Shown here piece by piece: positions 40,370 through 51,664 of a DNA stretch of 64,000 nucleotides (position 1 is its first letter; every line of letters starts with the position of its first letter). Position numbers and translations under genes: made by a program. The notes under the pieces are model-generated. The model saw only the letters and a list, made by a program, of their open reading frames with translations. It ran no database searches and had not been told where the DNA came from. Origin of the DNA: Lineus longissimus (lineage: Eukaryota; Nemertea; Pilidiophora; Heteronemertea; Lineidae); contig NC_088310.1 of NCBI RefSeq assembly GCF_910592395.1, positions 17,179,501 to 17,243,500 of the forward strand, in the 5' to 3' direction.

Positions 40370-41489
40370 ACAGGAGGCTGAAAGCTCTTTTGCCCTGGCC
40401 AGTTAGAGATGGATTCTGCACGCTAGCTGATGCTTGGAGCCCAATATTAGCTAGCTATAGCGGTCAAATTATGAGTGCTCTGTTTGGCTTTTAACAATGT
40501 GCTTGTGTTTGCTTACTGACTGCGCATTTGATTGCATGCGAGTGTGAATGGTGTGTGAATCAGGTTGAGGTAATCGGGAAGCCTCATCCGTTTTGAATCT
40601 TTTCTGTGCCATATATTATTAGTGGCAGGTCAATGTGCATTCACTAATACGGGATAGTATGATAAGGCATGGGTGGTTGGACAGTGTAGGCCTAACTCGG
40701 TTTATATTTTTGGAGAATGTTTGATCTTTCTGTCAAATGTTATCACCTTTTTGTGCCATCACCTTTATGCCATTAGAGACTTTGTATATTTGTACCTCTG
40801 GTTTTGTAGTTAACAACTGTATTTCCTCTCTTCGTGCCAGTTCGGTGTCGGGTTTTATCCATGGTGCAATTTTGAGTGTGGATATTTCGAGGCTCATTAT
40901 GAACATTCGTGACCTCTTGAGCAATGACTCTTTATTCAAGCACATTTCGGGGTCGACCGGATTGCTTTGCCGGCCGTGACCTACTGTTCCTGTGCGTGCA
41001 CATCTCGACTGGATTGCTCAGCCAGCCGTGAATTTATTGGGCTTTGTTTTTCGACTGTGTAGAATTTGAACATTGAACTGTATTTTCAACTGGCATTTTA
41101 ACTTGCATTTACGGTATGTTTTCTTATTATTCTGCATTTTTGATATAAATGTATGGGCCTAATTTTGACTTTTGTACCAGGGTACACGGGTAATTTGATA
41201 ATTTTGTTTCTTTACGATTGCATTTGTATTCACCTGTGCTCTTCATCATCCAGGTAGGCCTAAGTATGCTGTTTATCATTATTTCGAATTTGATAGGAGC
41301 GACTCAGTTGGTTGAGCGACTTCCTCACACTCGTCTTGTTAGAACTCCTTCGACATATATGCCTGTTTCATGTACTGTAGCGTACATACTTTTAATTTTT
41401 CTTTATATATAGACCTAGTTAGGTTTAATTCTGTAAGATCTTTTGTTTAACTTTGATGCTCGGCGTATAGCAGGAGCTTTGATACGCTT
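40370..41489. other. Element 3 non-coding region between pol and 3' LTR
   Basis: About 1.1 kb with only short reading frames and no recognisable domain. No env or accessory gene is seen, unlike elements 1 and 2. It contains a direct repeat of GACCGGATTGCT / GACTGGATTGCT near 40957 and 41009. Confidence 0.65.
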
Positions 41490-41500
41490 GGGGAGGGGGG
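41490..41500 (+). promoter_or_regulatory. Element 3 polypurine tract
   Basis: GGGGAGGGGGG is followed by TGA and then the 3' LTR at 41504. Confidence 0.7.
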
Positions 41501-41503
41501 TGA

Positions 41504-41712
41504 TGTATTGTACCTCTGAGAGGGCCCCTATTCCCCTGGCGGTACGGTGCTGCTGCCTGTCTGTAGTATGCATCACTACTTTGAAGTATGTTAAAAAAGG
41601 CTGGACAAAATATAGGACATGCTACATGCTTGACATTTAGTGAGTTAGTTTCTTTCTGCTAACTACCAGGTTTACGAGGCCTGGGGCGCAGTGTCACCCC
41701 TGAAATGACACA
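41504..41712 (+). repeat. Element 3 3' LTR
   Basis: 209 bp, collinear with 33486-33694, followed by TCGGG. Confidence 0.95.
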
Positions 41713-43032
41713 TCGGGCATTACAAACTGTTGAAAAAAGAGGTTCAACGTGAAAGACCGGGACTGGTTGGCCTATTTCTAGGGCATAGATTTCGAACAAA
41801 GGGACGGCATTGTCAAAATGAACCACAAGAGGTACATGTACTTGTGCAAACTGCTTGAGAAGTTTTGTGAATCAGGCCCCAGATAGTTACTGAGTGATCA
41901 CCAAGCTATCTCAGTTCCTAGCTAAACCACTAAAAGGACACTGGTTTGCTGCAAAGCACGTTCTCATAGGGACTCTAAATTACGAGCTGTGTTACACGAA
42001 TAGTGAAAATGGCCTATCTCTCACAGGATACATGCTGATTGGGAATCATCTTCTGCTGACAGGAGGAGTACAACTAGGTATTGTTTTACTCTGAGCAAAG
42101 AGGCACTCCCCAGTTTCATGGAAATCAAGGAAACAGCCCACAGTGGCATTGTGCATGCCCTCATGCGTGGCAGCAACTGTCCAGGAGAGCATGTATTTGA
42201 TGCAACTACTGAGGGATGTCGATGGCAAACATGTGTATGGGCCAGCTTTGATCTTTGAGGGTAATCGGGGCATCATTGCTCTGGTCCAAAATCCAGTAAA
42301 CCACCAACGCTTCAAGCACATCGACATACGTTACCACTTACCAGAGTTGAGCAGAGGCAAAATCATGATCAAATACTGTGATCAAGCCAGCCACAAGATA
42401 CACAAACTAGAGCGTTTCAGAAATTACCTGTTTAATGGACAGTAAAACAGTGGTGTGTCTGTGGATCATAGCTAGACAGTATTAGATGTTTTTCAGATGA
42501 AGAAAACTTTTAAAATGCCATGGCCCATAGATTTCACATTGCCATCTTGCCTATATACAAGAAGTAGAACATGTTTTGTAAATTGTATACATGTATATCA
42601 TTATAGTTGGGAAGAGGCGGAGAGGAGTACCTGGGAAGTACGGTGGGTGATCACTGAGCGATAGTTGACCACACTCCCTGGGCAACCCATCGCGTCATCC
42701 TAATTTGGTCTCCTTATGGACAGCCACAAATAGCTGGTATTCGTGGAGCTGGACGATTAGCCAATGGGAATTGCTGTAACGAAACTGTAAGGGCATTTTC
42801 TGTTACCGGGATGGTGCCATAAAATATATATGTAATATGTACTCTCTGGTAATTGATATCATTCCTTTTTCCTGTTCAGCCCATATGCATGGTGAGGGTT
42901 TGAATCATGCAAATTTCACTGAAGTTGTTTCACCTGCGGACCACTCACCTCACCAACCCCTAACCCAATCCCCTTTACTACAGGCCTACCCCTTTCTTCT
43001 CTCCATTCATACACATGATCGCCGATTTCGTC

Positions 43033-43083
43033 TTGCAAGAGTAGGTCTCGGACTATTTAATAGTCCGAGACCTGCTCTTGCAA
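43033..43083. repeat. 51-bp palindrome
   Basis: TTGCAAGAGTAGGTCTCGG with ACTATT pairs with the reverse complement ending in CTGCTCTTGCAA. Each arm is 25 bp with a 1-nt centre and one mismatch. Confidence 0.9.
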
Positions 43084-43356
43084 CGTGTGTGTAGTTCCTA
43101 CATTCACAAGTCAAGTTACCCACATCACGCCTACCAGTGGTCGAAGTTTACAGTGGTTCTGGAATAGCTGTCCATGTGGAAGGTACGGATGTGGATGGTT
43201 CAACTCATTTTCAATCCAACTCATTCTATCAATAAACTAGAGACATTACACGACTCGGCTGCATTGCTAGTTCGTCCCAGATCTTCAATCGGTCTGTAAA
43301 AGGGCTATAGCTCGTCATAGTTTTAGTTCGGGTCTGATATCCAGCTCACTTCAACC

Positions 43357-43391
43357 TTGGAGTAATTATCTTGACAAGATAATTACTCCAA
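43357..43391. repeat. 35-bp perfect palindrome
   Basis: TTGGAGTAATTATCTTG, one base, then CAAGATAATTACTCCAA: two 17-bp arms with no mismatch. Confidence 0.92.
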
Positions 43392-44023
43392 GCTTCAACA
43401 TAGGCATGAGATTTGATACTTGACTGCTGATAAGAACACCATAGGTGGTCCGCTTGCCGCCGCAATGAGGGAGAGTGGGCGGTGCTTCAGAATTCAAAAT
43501 CTGTGCACAATATTCTCCGAACTACTCATAACTGGCTGATACTAAATCAGTGTGGGGATTTGGACTGCAAATCCCTGTCCGCTATGGTTTCCGAAGCGGC
43601 TAGCTATGATGTGGAGCACTCCGCGCCGACCCAAGTGTTTACAAATCGAACATGATTTGGGGGGACGATTTTCCTCCGAGTTACTTACAATAAACGCGTT
43701 TTTGGCCAAAACGACCGGAAAAATCAAACTCCACCACTCTTCAAAGTGGTCTCGACTTATTTTTGACGAACTATTTCGCGAATGGTGAAGAGTTGGCGTG
43801 TTACGAAATTAGTACAACAAATGCCGCGAGCATAGTGGGTGGCAACACCAGACGGAGGAAGTAGTTCACTTAGGGTTTTTTCCACACCCTCCGCACGGAC
43901 TCCACTCGTTCCGGAACACTCACTTACTTGTAAATCTGCAGTGGTTAGCCTGTTTTTATCGCAGTAAAGAAATGTTAATCGGGATTTTATATTATATTTT
44001 ATATTTGCCCCGGGTATTCATAT

Positions 44024-44910
44024 GGTGTATTCCTGTTTCGCCTATTCCTGTTCCGCCTATTCCTGTTTCGCCTATTCCTGTTTCACCTAATTCATGTTTC
44101 GCCTAATTCCTGTTTCGCCTATTCCTGTTTCGCCTATTCAAATGTATTGCTAATCCAGGCTCCCCACAGACGTAGGAATATGAACCGTCCCTTACTAATA
44201 GTGTTAAAGGCTACAATACGTCAATGGAGAGAGGGACATAATGAGTTACGTTGATGCCATCAGTTACCTTGTCTGACATAATATCATGATATGTATTTTC
44301 CACCTTGTTTGACTTTATATGTGCTGTGTCTACATGTATATTATGACATGGGTTTTACAGCTGATTTTGATCAAATAATTATGAGAATGTACAGTATTAT
44401 GTATTTTTATCAAAAACTCATGACTTCAGTTTTTATAAAATGAACGACTGCTTTACTCCACTTAATCTATTAGTTTTTACTGTGTGTCAGTATGGTCCTA
44501 TGGTCCTATGGTCAAATAAGTCCCGGACTGTCCCCGCTTTCAAGGTGACTCTTTCAAAACGGTCATGGCATGGTTTGTTAACAAAGTTGATGGCATTTGA
44601 TTAGCCAAATTGTCGTCACATCGTTAACATCATCCAATTGTCCCCTCACATTTTCCCCATAAAATGGACATGCATCCCTAAGGTTCCCCTGGGAGAGTCG
44701 ATTTATTGTAGGGGTACTGGAAAGTAGGCGAAACAGGAAGTAGGCGAAACAGGAATGGGCCAAACAGGAAATAAGCCAAACAGGAAATAGGCGAAAAAGG
44801 AATAGGCGAAGCAGGAATAGGTGGAACAGAAATAGGCGACTCAGGAATAGGCGAAACAGGAATTTTGTAGGCGAAACAGGAATAGGCGAAACAGGCATAA
44901 ACCATTCATA
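44024..44910. mobile_element. Foldback element with arms of a CCTATTCCTGTTTCG tandem repeat
   Basis: The left arm (about 44024-44143) has eight units of the 15-bp CCTATTCCTGTTTCG. The right arm (about 44712-44905) has about twelve units of its reverse complement CGAAACAGGAATAGG. The outer edges also match in inverted orientation (TATGGTGTATTCC and CATAAACCATTCATA, imperfect). The centre is about 570 bp and AT-rich. It has the same architecture as the element at 3926-4380 but unrelated sequence. Pro/Leu/Phe-rich frames here are repeat artefacts. Confidence 0.75.
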
Positions 44911-44915
44911 TAGGG

Positions 44916-45787
44916 AGCTACGCTACTTTGCGCCCAGTGCTTGGGTCGGGTGAGGCGGTTTTGTTATGATGAGACGTGTATCACGTGATGAATTCCCATA
45001 CGTTACTTCGAAAAATTAAGAGCGATTAACAACGTAAGGTGAAAGAGTACGACCCAAATTAAAGGGGGAAAATTGCGGAAATGGATGAATGCTTTAAACA
45101 TATAGTGGCCCCAATACTTTCCCGGCTTATTTTTGTATAACCCCACACTTTTGATTTAACAGATGGTCCCATATGCAAATCAGACTTGCTGAAAAGGCCC
45201 CTTATGTTCATGAGTATGCCCATATAGAAAGAACAAAAAATGCTATTTCTCCGAGATCGCTGCAAATTTTACCTATTTAACCCGGCGAGGTGCATCTCCA
45301 TATCAACCACGACTTTCAGGAAAAGTTTCAGGAAAAGTTTCGAGGTCATCCGATCTGAACTGGCGGAGGAGATGTGTGACAAACTATTTCAGCTCGACGT
45401 CCATTATAGTAGTGATTGAACTCATCCGGATCAACGATCTGGGGACAGTTGACCTGACCTTACTGAAGATCTGAGAAGAAAACTAGTTTGGACTCGGTAC
45501 CCCAGTAAAATATACCAGGAGTACTACGCCATTAGTAAAATAATGAAAGTTTTGTAATTGAATCTGAAAATGTCCAATTGTGTACATACATACTGAATAC
45601 AAATTTCATCAATGCCGGTGAGTAGATAGAAAAACAAATACATGCGCTATGAATACCAGGTTTTAGCAAATCTGTAAGCAAGATTCCTGCACTACACCAT
45701 TGTGTATTACAGTATTTCTACTTTCCTGGCCCATCAGTAAATACGAACGGTGAATCCCTTTGATATGTATGAAATTATGAAATACGT
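44916..45787. other. Intergenic, nothing recognised
   Basis: No coding similarity, RNA gene or clear repeat seen. Confidence 0.5.
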
Positions 45788-46015
45788 GTACTCACGATAT
45801 AGACGCCTAGGAAACGTTTAAGGAATTCAATACCAAATACGAATGAACAATCTTGACTTGGTCTGTCTGAACTTGGTCAGTCAGTGAAATAAGTGGCCTA
45901 CCTAATACAGTGCCCTCACCGCGCCTTAGTCGGTGTCAAAACAATTTTATGCATCACCAAGTCGTACGCGAGTTTCTGAATGGAACGCTTGTCCTCGTAT
46001 TCATAGAGGAGACGA
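45788..46015. repeat. Direct repeat A, copy 1
   Basis: Starts AGACGCCTAGGAAACG and ends GAGGAGACGAAAG. It is nearly identical to 49387-49606. It is part of an A-B-A-B duplication: B copies are at about 49326-49386 and 49618-49679 (TATTGGACTTGTAATG...). Confidence 0.9.
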
Positions 46016-46307
46016 AAGTGGGCCATATGAATAAAAACTAGCAATTGCTTTTACTACCAATTTTCAAGCAAATGCTTGCTACGGTATGAATAAAACCAAA
46101 CAAATGCTTTGAAAAATGAAGCATGTGCTACCAGTAGAAGCAAGTGCTTTTAAGCAATAACCTTTTGCTTCAAGAATGAAGCAAATGCTTGGAACCATAT
46201 GAATAAAGTGTAGCACAAACCTTTTACTTGGTAGTATATGCTTCGAATTTTCAAGGTAGCCCCTGAGGTGGCTTGAGATTTGAAGCAAGTGGTCAGTATC
46301 AATCGTG

Positions 46308-47327
46308 ATGGTTGCGTTTATGCACGTGCGCGCTGAAAAGTTGTACATGAATCGGAAGACATGTCGGCCAGGAACATATCGAACATTTTACAGATTCGAC
46401 GAGGTGAACGTGGAGTTGTTAGCCACTCACTTTTTGCCGGATTCTCCAGAAACGCGGGGTGGAAGTCTGACAAACAAGGAAAGGATGGAGACTTTTCTTC
46501 GCTATTTGTCCGATCCAGGATTCCAAGTTGGTGTTGGCGAGGACAAGGGTATACATCAGTCAACGGTGTGTAAAACATTTTCGAATGTGTTAACCCATGT
46601 TGTGGCGAAAGCTCAAATTTGGATTAAGTTTCCAGCCTTGCAGGATATAAGAGAGGCACAACAACTGTGGCAAACTGGTAATGAAATACTAGGTGCAGTC
46701 GGTGCGATAGACTGTACGCATGATAAAATTCTGAAGCCGGATGCACGACGGAGGCATGGAGATGAATACATAAACAGAAAAGGTTCAGCATCCATCAATG
46801 TGCAGGCGACATGTAATGCAGTTGAACGATTTACGAGTGTCGATGCTAGTTGGCCTGGGTCCGTGCATGACAGTCGGATATGGAAGAATTCCGACGTGGT
46901 CGAACGATGATTCACTCTCGCCATGGAGGCCTTCTTCTCGGAGACGAAGGATACGGGATAGCCCCGTGGTTGCTTACACCCTACAGCGATCCAGTTCTTC
47001 CTTTCGAAAAGGCCTTCAATAGAGCTCATTCTAATAGGAGAGGGTCATCATAGAACGATGCTTCGGCCAAGTGAAAAGGCGCTTTCCAATTTTGAATGGG
47101 AAAGTAGAGTTCGACTGGTGAAAGTACCAAGTGTCATTGTCGCCTGTTTTATGCTCCATAATATTTCCAAATACTTGGATGACCAAGATGACTTCCCCGA
47201 GCTGGAGAACGACGAGCCCGACACTGACAGCGACGATGATGAGGATGATGAAGATGGCGATAGAAGGGTTCGCCAACGCGGACAGAACAGGCGACGAGCA
47301 ATTGCCGAATTGCTGAATTCCGACTAG
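46308..47327 (+). pseudogene. Harbinger transposase of element 2, several frameshifts
   Basis: The first frame (ATG 46308 to 46910) has HQSTVCKTFSNVLTHV (helix-turn-helix part), GAIDCTHDKILKP (catalytic Asp about 46710) and INRKGSASINVQATCNA, then DASWPGSVHDSRIW. The next frame has LLLGDEGYGIAPWLLTPYSD (second Asp) and FNRAHSNRR. A further frame has RVIIERCFGQVKRRFPIL (catalytic Glu). The last frame has VPSVIVACFMLHNISKYLDD and an acidic tail ending at 47327. At least three frame changes make it inactive. Confidence 0.88.
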
Positions 47328-47738
47328 ATGCAGAATATCTTATGTAAGTAGAGATCATGACAAATTAACTGTTGGATTGATAGGCCTACTAATATAGCCC
47401 ATGATCCTGCTCTTAACCGAAAAGAGGGACAGGAAGAACCTTAGAGAGAGGACATGAATTGCTATTGGTTGAATTGAACTGTATTGTGGTTTACCTTTTC
47501 TGACAAGAGAAGCCTTTTCTGACAAGAGAAGCAACTGGTTCCTCTTTCGTGGGATTCTTCAGTATCCTAGTTCGGAATAGCATGTCATAGAGCTTTTCTG
47601 ATGGATTCATCGAATAAATGCACTCAGACTCAAATATTGATATAATCCTCGTTTTATTTCAAACAGAAACAATGCAGTATTTCACTTTGAATAATTATAT
47701 AAATTCAACATGAAGTTTCTGAACGCACGAGGTCAAAG

Positions 47739-48943
47739 TCACTCAGTATCTGAATGTATGATCGGCGTGGTCGCTTGAATCCGTTGCAGTTGCATTCGAA
47801 CCAATTTCAGCTGCTCTACAAGTACAAGCCGTTGCAATTCCTGTGTGGTCAGTTTCGCGGTCTCTTCAGTTTCTGACGAAAGCGAGGATTTCTGGGGGTT
47901 TTTCAGGCTTCGGTGGGATGAGTGCATCGATGTCTATCGGCCGAGATCGTTTAGAAGCGCCAGATCTTCTCGTTGATGCAACTTGACCTTGGTCGTCGGA
48001 TTCCACGGAGCCTGTTGCTGCAGTCGTTGAGGTTTTCTTCTGTGCGACACCAACTGAGAGTCCTCCTGCAAAGGAAAATATTGAGGAGGAATTAGTTTTA
48101 TCATCTTCGATTTGTGTTTCAGAGAGTGTTTTGTTGATGAGAGGTCCCGGGAGAAGTCTGCCTGTGCAACCACTTGATACTTGACAGAAAAGCATGAAAG
48201 TAGTGTATGGTTTGTGGACATCATCAACACGATACCGCGGTACCACGGCAAGAGTTTTAAACTGCTGAGATTTCCCGCCACATGTTTACAATATTGTTTC
48301 TTTTCAACCAACCAAGGACAGGTTAGTCCAGAAAAGGACTGAGATCTTTTGATAAATTCTGCAATTAAAATTAGGTGTGTGGTTATATTGTTCAATATAA
48401 TAATTTTGATGTTTTGATTTATATCTTAGATATTTTGTGAAGGAAATGTGTAACATGCTATTGCGAGAGGTGTATCAGTCTATAAATAAGAGTAAAGTAT
48501 TTAAAATTATGGTCTTGTCATTCTTGGCTTCAGAACAGCTACAAATATCTTTGTGAATGATAACAGCAGAGACGCGCGATTTTTTACCCCCAATCAAGAC
48601 CAGTGATATAAGATAACAAGACGTCGGTGATGAACAGCTTACCTTTAACACGTGTGAAGGATGGGTTTGCTTCCGCATCAAACAACTTCAACAGCAACTT
48701 TTCCCAATCCTTCAAGCGAATGGGCTTGTTGCCCGTCTTTAGGACGTCGGTCTTCGACTTGACGTCAGTCTTTATATTATTTATCTTCTTTCCAATCTGT
48801 ACCGCAGTGAAAACAAGGCCGGTTTCCTCCTTTATTTGGTTGATAATATTCTGTATGCCTTCTGCCTTCCGTTCCTCGGTTTTTGGAAGTTGTGATTTGC
48901 TAAGAACCACCGGGTTGGCCTCCAACATCCGAACGAATTTCAT
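47739..48943 (-). pseudogene. Harbinger 2 partner (Myb/SANT-like) protein, two exons
   Basis: Exon 1 is 48643-48943, MKFVRMLEANPVVLSKSQLP, then INQIKEETGLVFTAVQIGKK and a Trp-containing helix (RLKDWEKLLLKLFDAEANP), with a GTAAGC donor. Exon 2 starts after TTTGCAG at 48065 (GGLSVGVAQKK), has a basic KRSRP stretch, and ends in a helix (TTQELQRLVLVEQLKLVRMQ) that is reached only through a frameshift near 47890. The layout fits the trihelix/Myb-like partner of animal Harbingers. The domain name is tentative. Confidence 0.6.
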
Positions 48944-49386
48944 TTGCTTACAGGTACTAGTATCAACGGATCCGCCATCTCCAGAATCTCTACACTAGGC
49001 CTTCTTGTACTGAATAAACGGACCGAGAGGGTCAATAACCACCCCAACAATTCAGTTACAATGGTCATCCCACATGATTTTTAATCCTACCATAGAAATC
49101 GCCGCGGAGAAGCGATTGCATAACCGATTACGACAGTTATCACGTCATGCGAAATGTGACACAGACGAATGACCTTCAAGCAAGTGCTTCTGGTCTTCAA
49201 GCAAAGCATTTGCAGCAAAAGGTCGCGTTTATTCATACGGAAACAAGCATTACCTTATACTTCAAGCAAGTGCTGCTTCTACTTTTAGGCATTACCTGGG
49301 AAGCATTTTTTTTTTTTATTCATATCATATTGGACTTGTAATGGCCGTACATGTTTAGAGAACCCTTGAGTACGGTTCAGCGACTT

Positions 49387-49606
49387 AGACGCCTAGGAAA
49401 CGTTTAAGGAATTCAATACCAAATACGAATGAACAATCTTGACTTGGTCTGTCTGAACTTGGTCAGTCAGTGAAATAAGTGGCCTACCTAATACAGTGCC
49501 CTCACCGCGCCTTAGTCGGTGTCAAAACAATTTTATGCATCACCAAGTCGTACGCGAGTTTCTGAATGGAACGCTTGTCCTCGTATTCATAGAAGAGACG
49601 AAAGAA
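49387..49606. repeat. Direct repeat A, copy 2
   Basis: Nearly identical to 45788-46015. It is followed by AATCAGGTCCATGTCA and then the second B unit, giving the empty-site structure for Harbinger 2. Confidence 0.9.
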
Positions 49607-49761
49607 TCAGGTCCATGTCATATTGGACTTGTAATGACCGTACATGTTTAGAGAACCCTTGAGTACGGTTCAGCGACTTCACCTTGTACGGTTTAACAAA
49701 GGCAATCTGCATCGTCCGAATTCAGTTTCCGGCATATACTGCAGCACTCCATGGCACGGTA

Positions 49762-49931
49762 CCGGTGTGACGGGGATAGTAGTCCTAGGGCTGATAGTCC
49801 GTGTAACAATAGTCCGCATTGCTAAATGTTTTGGTTAGGGTTAGCGGTACAATAGATCATGCTGCTTAATTGGTCAAATACAATGCTACCGGACTATGAC
49901 TCCAGGGGGACTATATCCGCTGTCACACCGG
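49762..49931. mobile_element. Short MITE, 170 bp
   Basis: Terminal inverted repeats CCGGTGTGACGGGGATAGTA (left) and, at the right, the reverse complement of CCGGTGTGACAGCGGATATA. The interior has inverted GTCC/GGAC motifs and a GGTTAGGGTTAG stretch. There is no coding capacity. The target duplication is not clear. Confidence 0.72.
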
Positions 49932-49934
49932 CAT

Positions 49935-51000
49935 GATGATCTCAGTTCTTCTCGTCCCCATCCTTGAACAACCTATCAATAATCATCAAGGTTCATATGA
50001 AACAGAACAAAAATGTATAAGCAAACAGCAATTTAAATGATAGAATTTTACTGAGACTTTCAACAAACAAGTTGTTCTCCGAGCATCGGTTCGTAAAAAG
50101 CTCAAGGTTCGAAGCACTGGTGTGCGACGTGTTTGTAAAATGGACGCTCAGTCAGCACAGAGCACTGGCGAGAACCTTTACAAGTATGTGTTGTGCAACA
50201 AGACCTACAAGCATAAAGTGCACTCTCCGGAATGGTGTATGAGATACTGCTCGACGAGACCGTGCATTTTCGTCGACGTTTTCTCAAAAAAGTTGTGAAG
50301 AAACATTGCTCCTGAAATAGAGTAAAATATTTGGCTAACTGAAGGCAATTCCCGTGCCTCGAAAGCAAAAACGATAAACTATTGGTAATAAAGTTACATT
50401 TTAGATTGGGACTTGTGACTGTCTGGGCCATATTTCGAGTGAAATGCGATGAATAATTTTTAATCATTGGACCATACAGCCCGTAAACTTTCAGTGTGTT
50501 ATATTGCTAAACCAGTGTACAGTAGTATCGCTAGACAACCGTACACTTTCAGTCAAGTCAAGATATTTTGCGCTGTATCTCAGTAATGCGAAATGCATAT
50601 TCCTAGCTACTCGTCAGTCGTTACTGCTGACATTGCAGTACTTGCAGCCCTGCAAGAATGGCGTCAATTCGAAAAAATGAAGTCTTTGAACATCATAAAA
50701 TTTTCACCTTTAAACGTGCTCCGTTTTTCGAAGTTACATCCGCATGGGCATACTGATGTAAACTACAACGACCGATGATGTATGCATAAAAAGTAGAACC
50801 GGGTTAAACAACAGGAACTTACCGAAAATTGTAAAAATATGTGCTACCTCGAAAACCATAGCAAAACGGAAGTTCGCTGAACCGTACATAGTGGTCGCTA
50901 AACCGCTACGGTTATCTACCGTAAAAAAAAGATGACAAAGAAGAGAGAATAACTTGAAAAAGGTGACGCCTGTAGCAACCGGGACGTGGTTTTTTTTGGG
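49935..51000. other. Intergenic, nothing recognised
   Basis: Short frames only. No domain or repeat relationship seen. Confidence 0.45.
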
Positions 51001-51012
51001 CGATTGAAACCA

Positions 51013-51458
51013 TTAGCTTATTCCTCTCATGGTCTCTCGTAAAAACCACGCTATCCAAGTCACACTATCGGCCACCGCCATTGTTTGGAGAAAAATCGAG
51101 GTTGATGTAAATGGCCGCTCACGCCGATGACGATAAAACGCAAACAATTCCCAATCTGACCAAGTCAGTGGTGTTATCATGAGCGTCAACGGCACATGAA
51201 GGATGAAGCGAAGATATCTTCTAGCACTGTTAAATTAAAAGGCTTTATTCTGTATCCGGAAAGGCACTCCACAATTTCTGGTGGTGCTGTTGCAGTCGCG
51301 GTATTAAAAAGGTCCTCCATTGTCGCATTTACTGTCTTTATTTGTCTATGAAAGAGCATGTATCCATTGTCCTGAATTTTCGATAACTTTGTCAAGTACG
51401 CTGCGTAATGTTCTCGAAACAGTAGGTTGAGAATTTCAAACATCCTCCGCAACGCCAA
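51013..51458 (-). pseudogene. GPCR N-terminus and TM1-TM2 fragment, copy 1
   Basis: On the minus strand an N-terminal segment (ECLSGYRIKPFNLTV) is followed, through frame changes, by GQIGNCLRFIVIG (TM1 with the GN motif) and RERPFTSTSIFLQTMAVADS (loop 1 and the start of TM2 with the AD motif of class A receptors). Frameshifts separate the pieces. A diverged copy lies at 51950-52130. TM3-TM7 are not found further left, so this is a partial pseudogene. The class A call rests on the TM1 and TM2 motifs only. Confidence 0.55.
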
Positions 51459-51649
51459 ACTGAAACCCTGGGTCCGATTTTCGGAGGAAGCTCTCCATTT
51501 GTGTTTACAGCGTCAGTGCTCCACCAAAATTTCTCCAGTGTCATCTAAAAAATTATCAGCTGACCATAGTTGGCTCATCAAATCGAATAAATGGTCGATA
51601 AAACGATGGTCGACATGATTTTCTTGGGGTGTTCTCCTTCGGACGCCAC

Positions 51650-51664
51650 CCCCCCCCCCCCCCC
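51650..51664. repeat. Poly-C homopolymer
   Basis: About 14 C following ACGCCA. Confidence 0.75.

Larger units (their letters stand above)
33481..41717 (+). mobile_element. Ty3/gypsy LTR retrotransposon, element 3
   Basis: LTRs at 33486-33694 and 41504-41712 (209 bp each, TGTATTGTACC...ATGACACA, three visible substitutions), flanked by a perfect 5-bp duplication TCGGG (33481-33485 and 41713-41717). Content: an SGNH-hydrolase-like ORF, gag, protease, RT-RNase H-integrase. Gag has a frameshift and a stop, the protease-RT junction is shifted, and the integrase tail is shifted. The leader ORF is intact. Inserted in the right terminal repeat of Harbinger 1. Confidence 0.96.
29874..41718. mobile_element. 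PIF/Harbinger DNA transposon 1 (host of gypsy element 3)
   Basis: The left terminal repeat is GCCCGATGTCCACGAT at 29874. The right one is its reverse complement, ending at 33485, with the last bases repeated after gypsy element 3 (41713-41718), which inserted into this terminal repeat. It carries a transposase gene on plus (29989-32520) and a MADF-type partner gene on minus (30633-33145), the usual two-gene content of the superfamily. It is inserted in the copia RT box just after YIDDLIIADS. Symmetric flanks TAAT/ATTA leave the target duplication uncertain. Confidence 0.85.
27880..42450 (+). mobile_element. Ty1/copia retrotransposon relic, split by three later insertions
   Basis: The pieces, in order on the plus strand, are: 27890-28016 (EYWKVAMKDGMNSPREND, the start of the RT region), 28794-29007 (KARYVAKGYSQVKGVDYQET), 29654-29873 (VYVEQAEGF, GLKQSDRNWNNLLHSHL-type block and YIDDLIIADS, the RT catalytic box) and 41719-42445 (KDRDWLAYFLGIDF and the RNase H block with NHQRFKHIDIRYHLPE). 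The order matches Ty1/copia Pol, and the family is recognised by the VAKGYSQ and KHIDIRYH motifs. There are many stops and frameshifts. Gag and integrase are missing. A possible 3' LTR lies around 42605-42830, but no 5' partner is visible. Confidence 0.85.
42450..44020. other. Intergenic, two strong palindromes, no gene
   Basis: Mostly unassigned. It contains two near-perfect hairpins listed separately and a possible copia LTR remnant (about 42605-42830). The reading frames are short and unlike known families. Confidence 0.55.
46022..49325. mobile_element. PIF/Harbinger DNA transposon 2
   Basis: The ends show an inverted CCATATGAATAAA (46022) and TTTATTCATATCATATTGG (about 49313). Both ends also carry many AAGCAAATGCTT-type subterminal motifs in opposite orientation (about 46040-46250 and 49175-49300). 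It contains a decayed transposase on plus and a partner gene on minus. It sits in the spacer of the first unit of a tandem duplication, whose second unit lacks it. Confidence 0.8.

Noticed and set aside
44578-44905. Pro/Leu/Phe repeat peptides (SPIPVSP, LFLFRLF)
   Set aside because: Translation of the 15-bp minisatellite arm in two frames.
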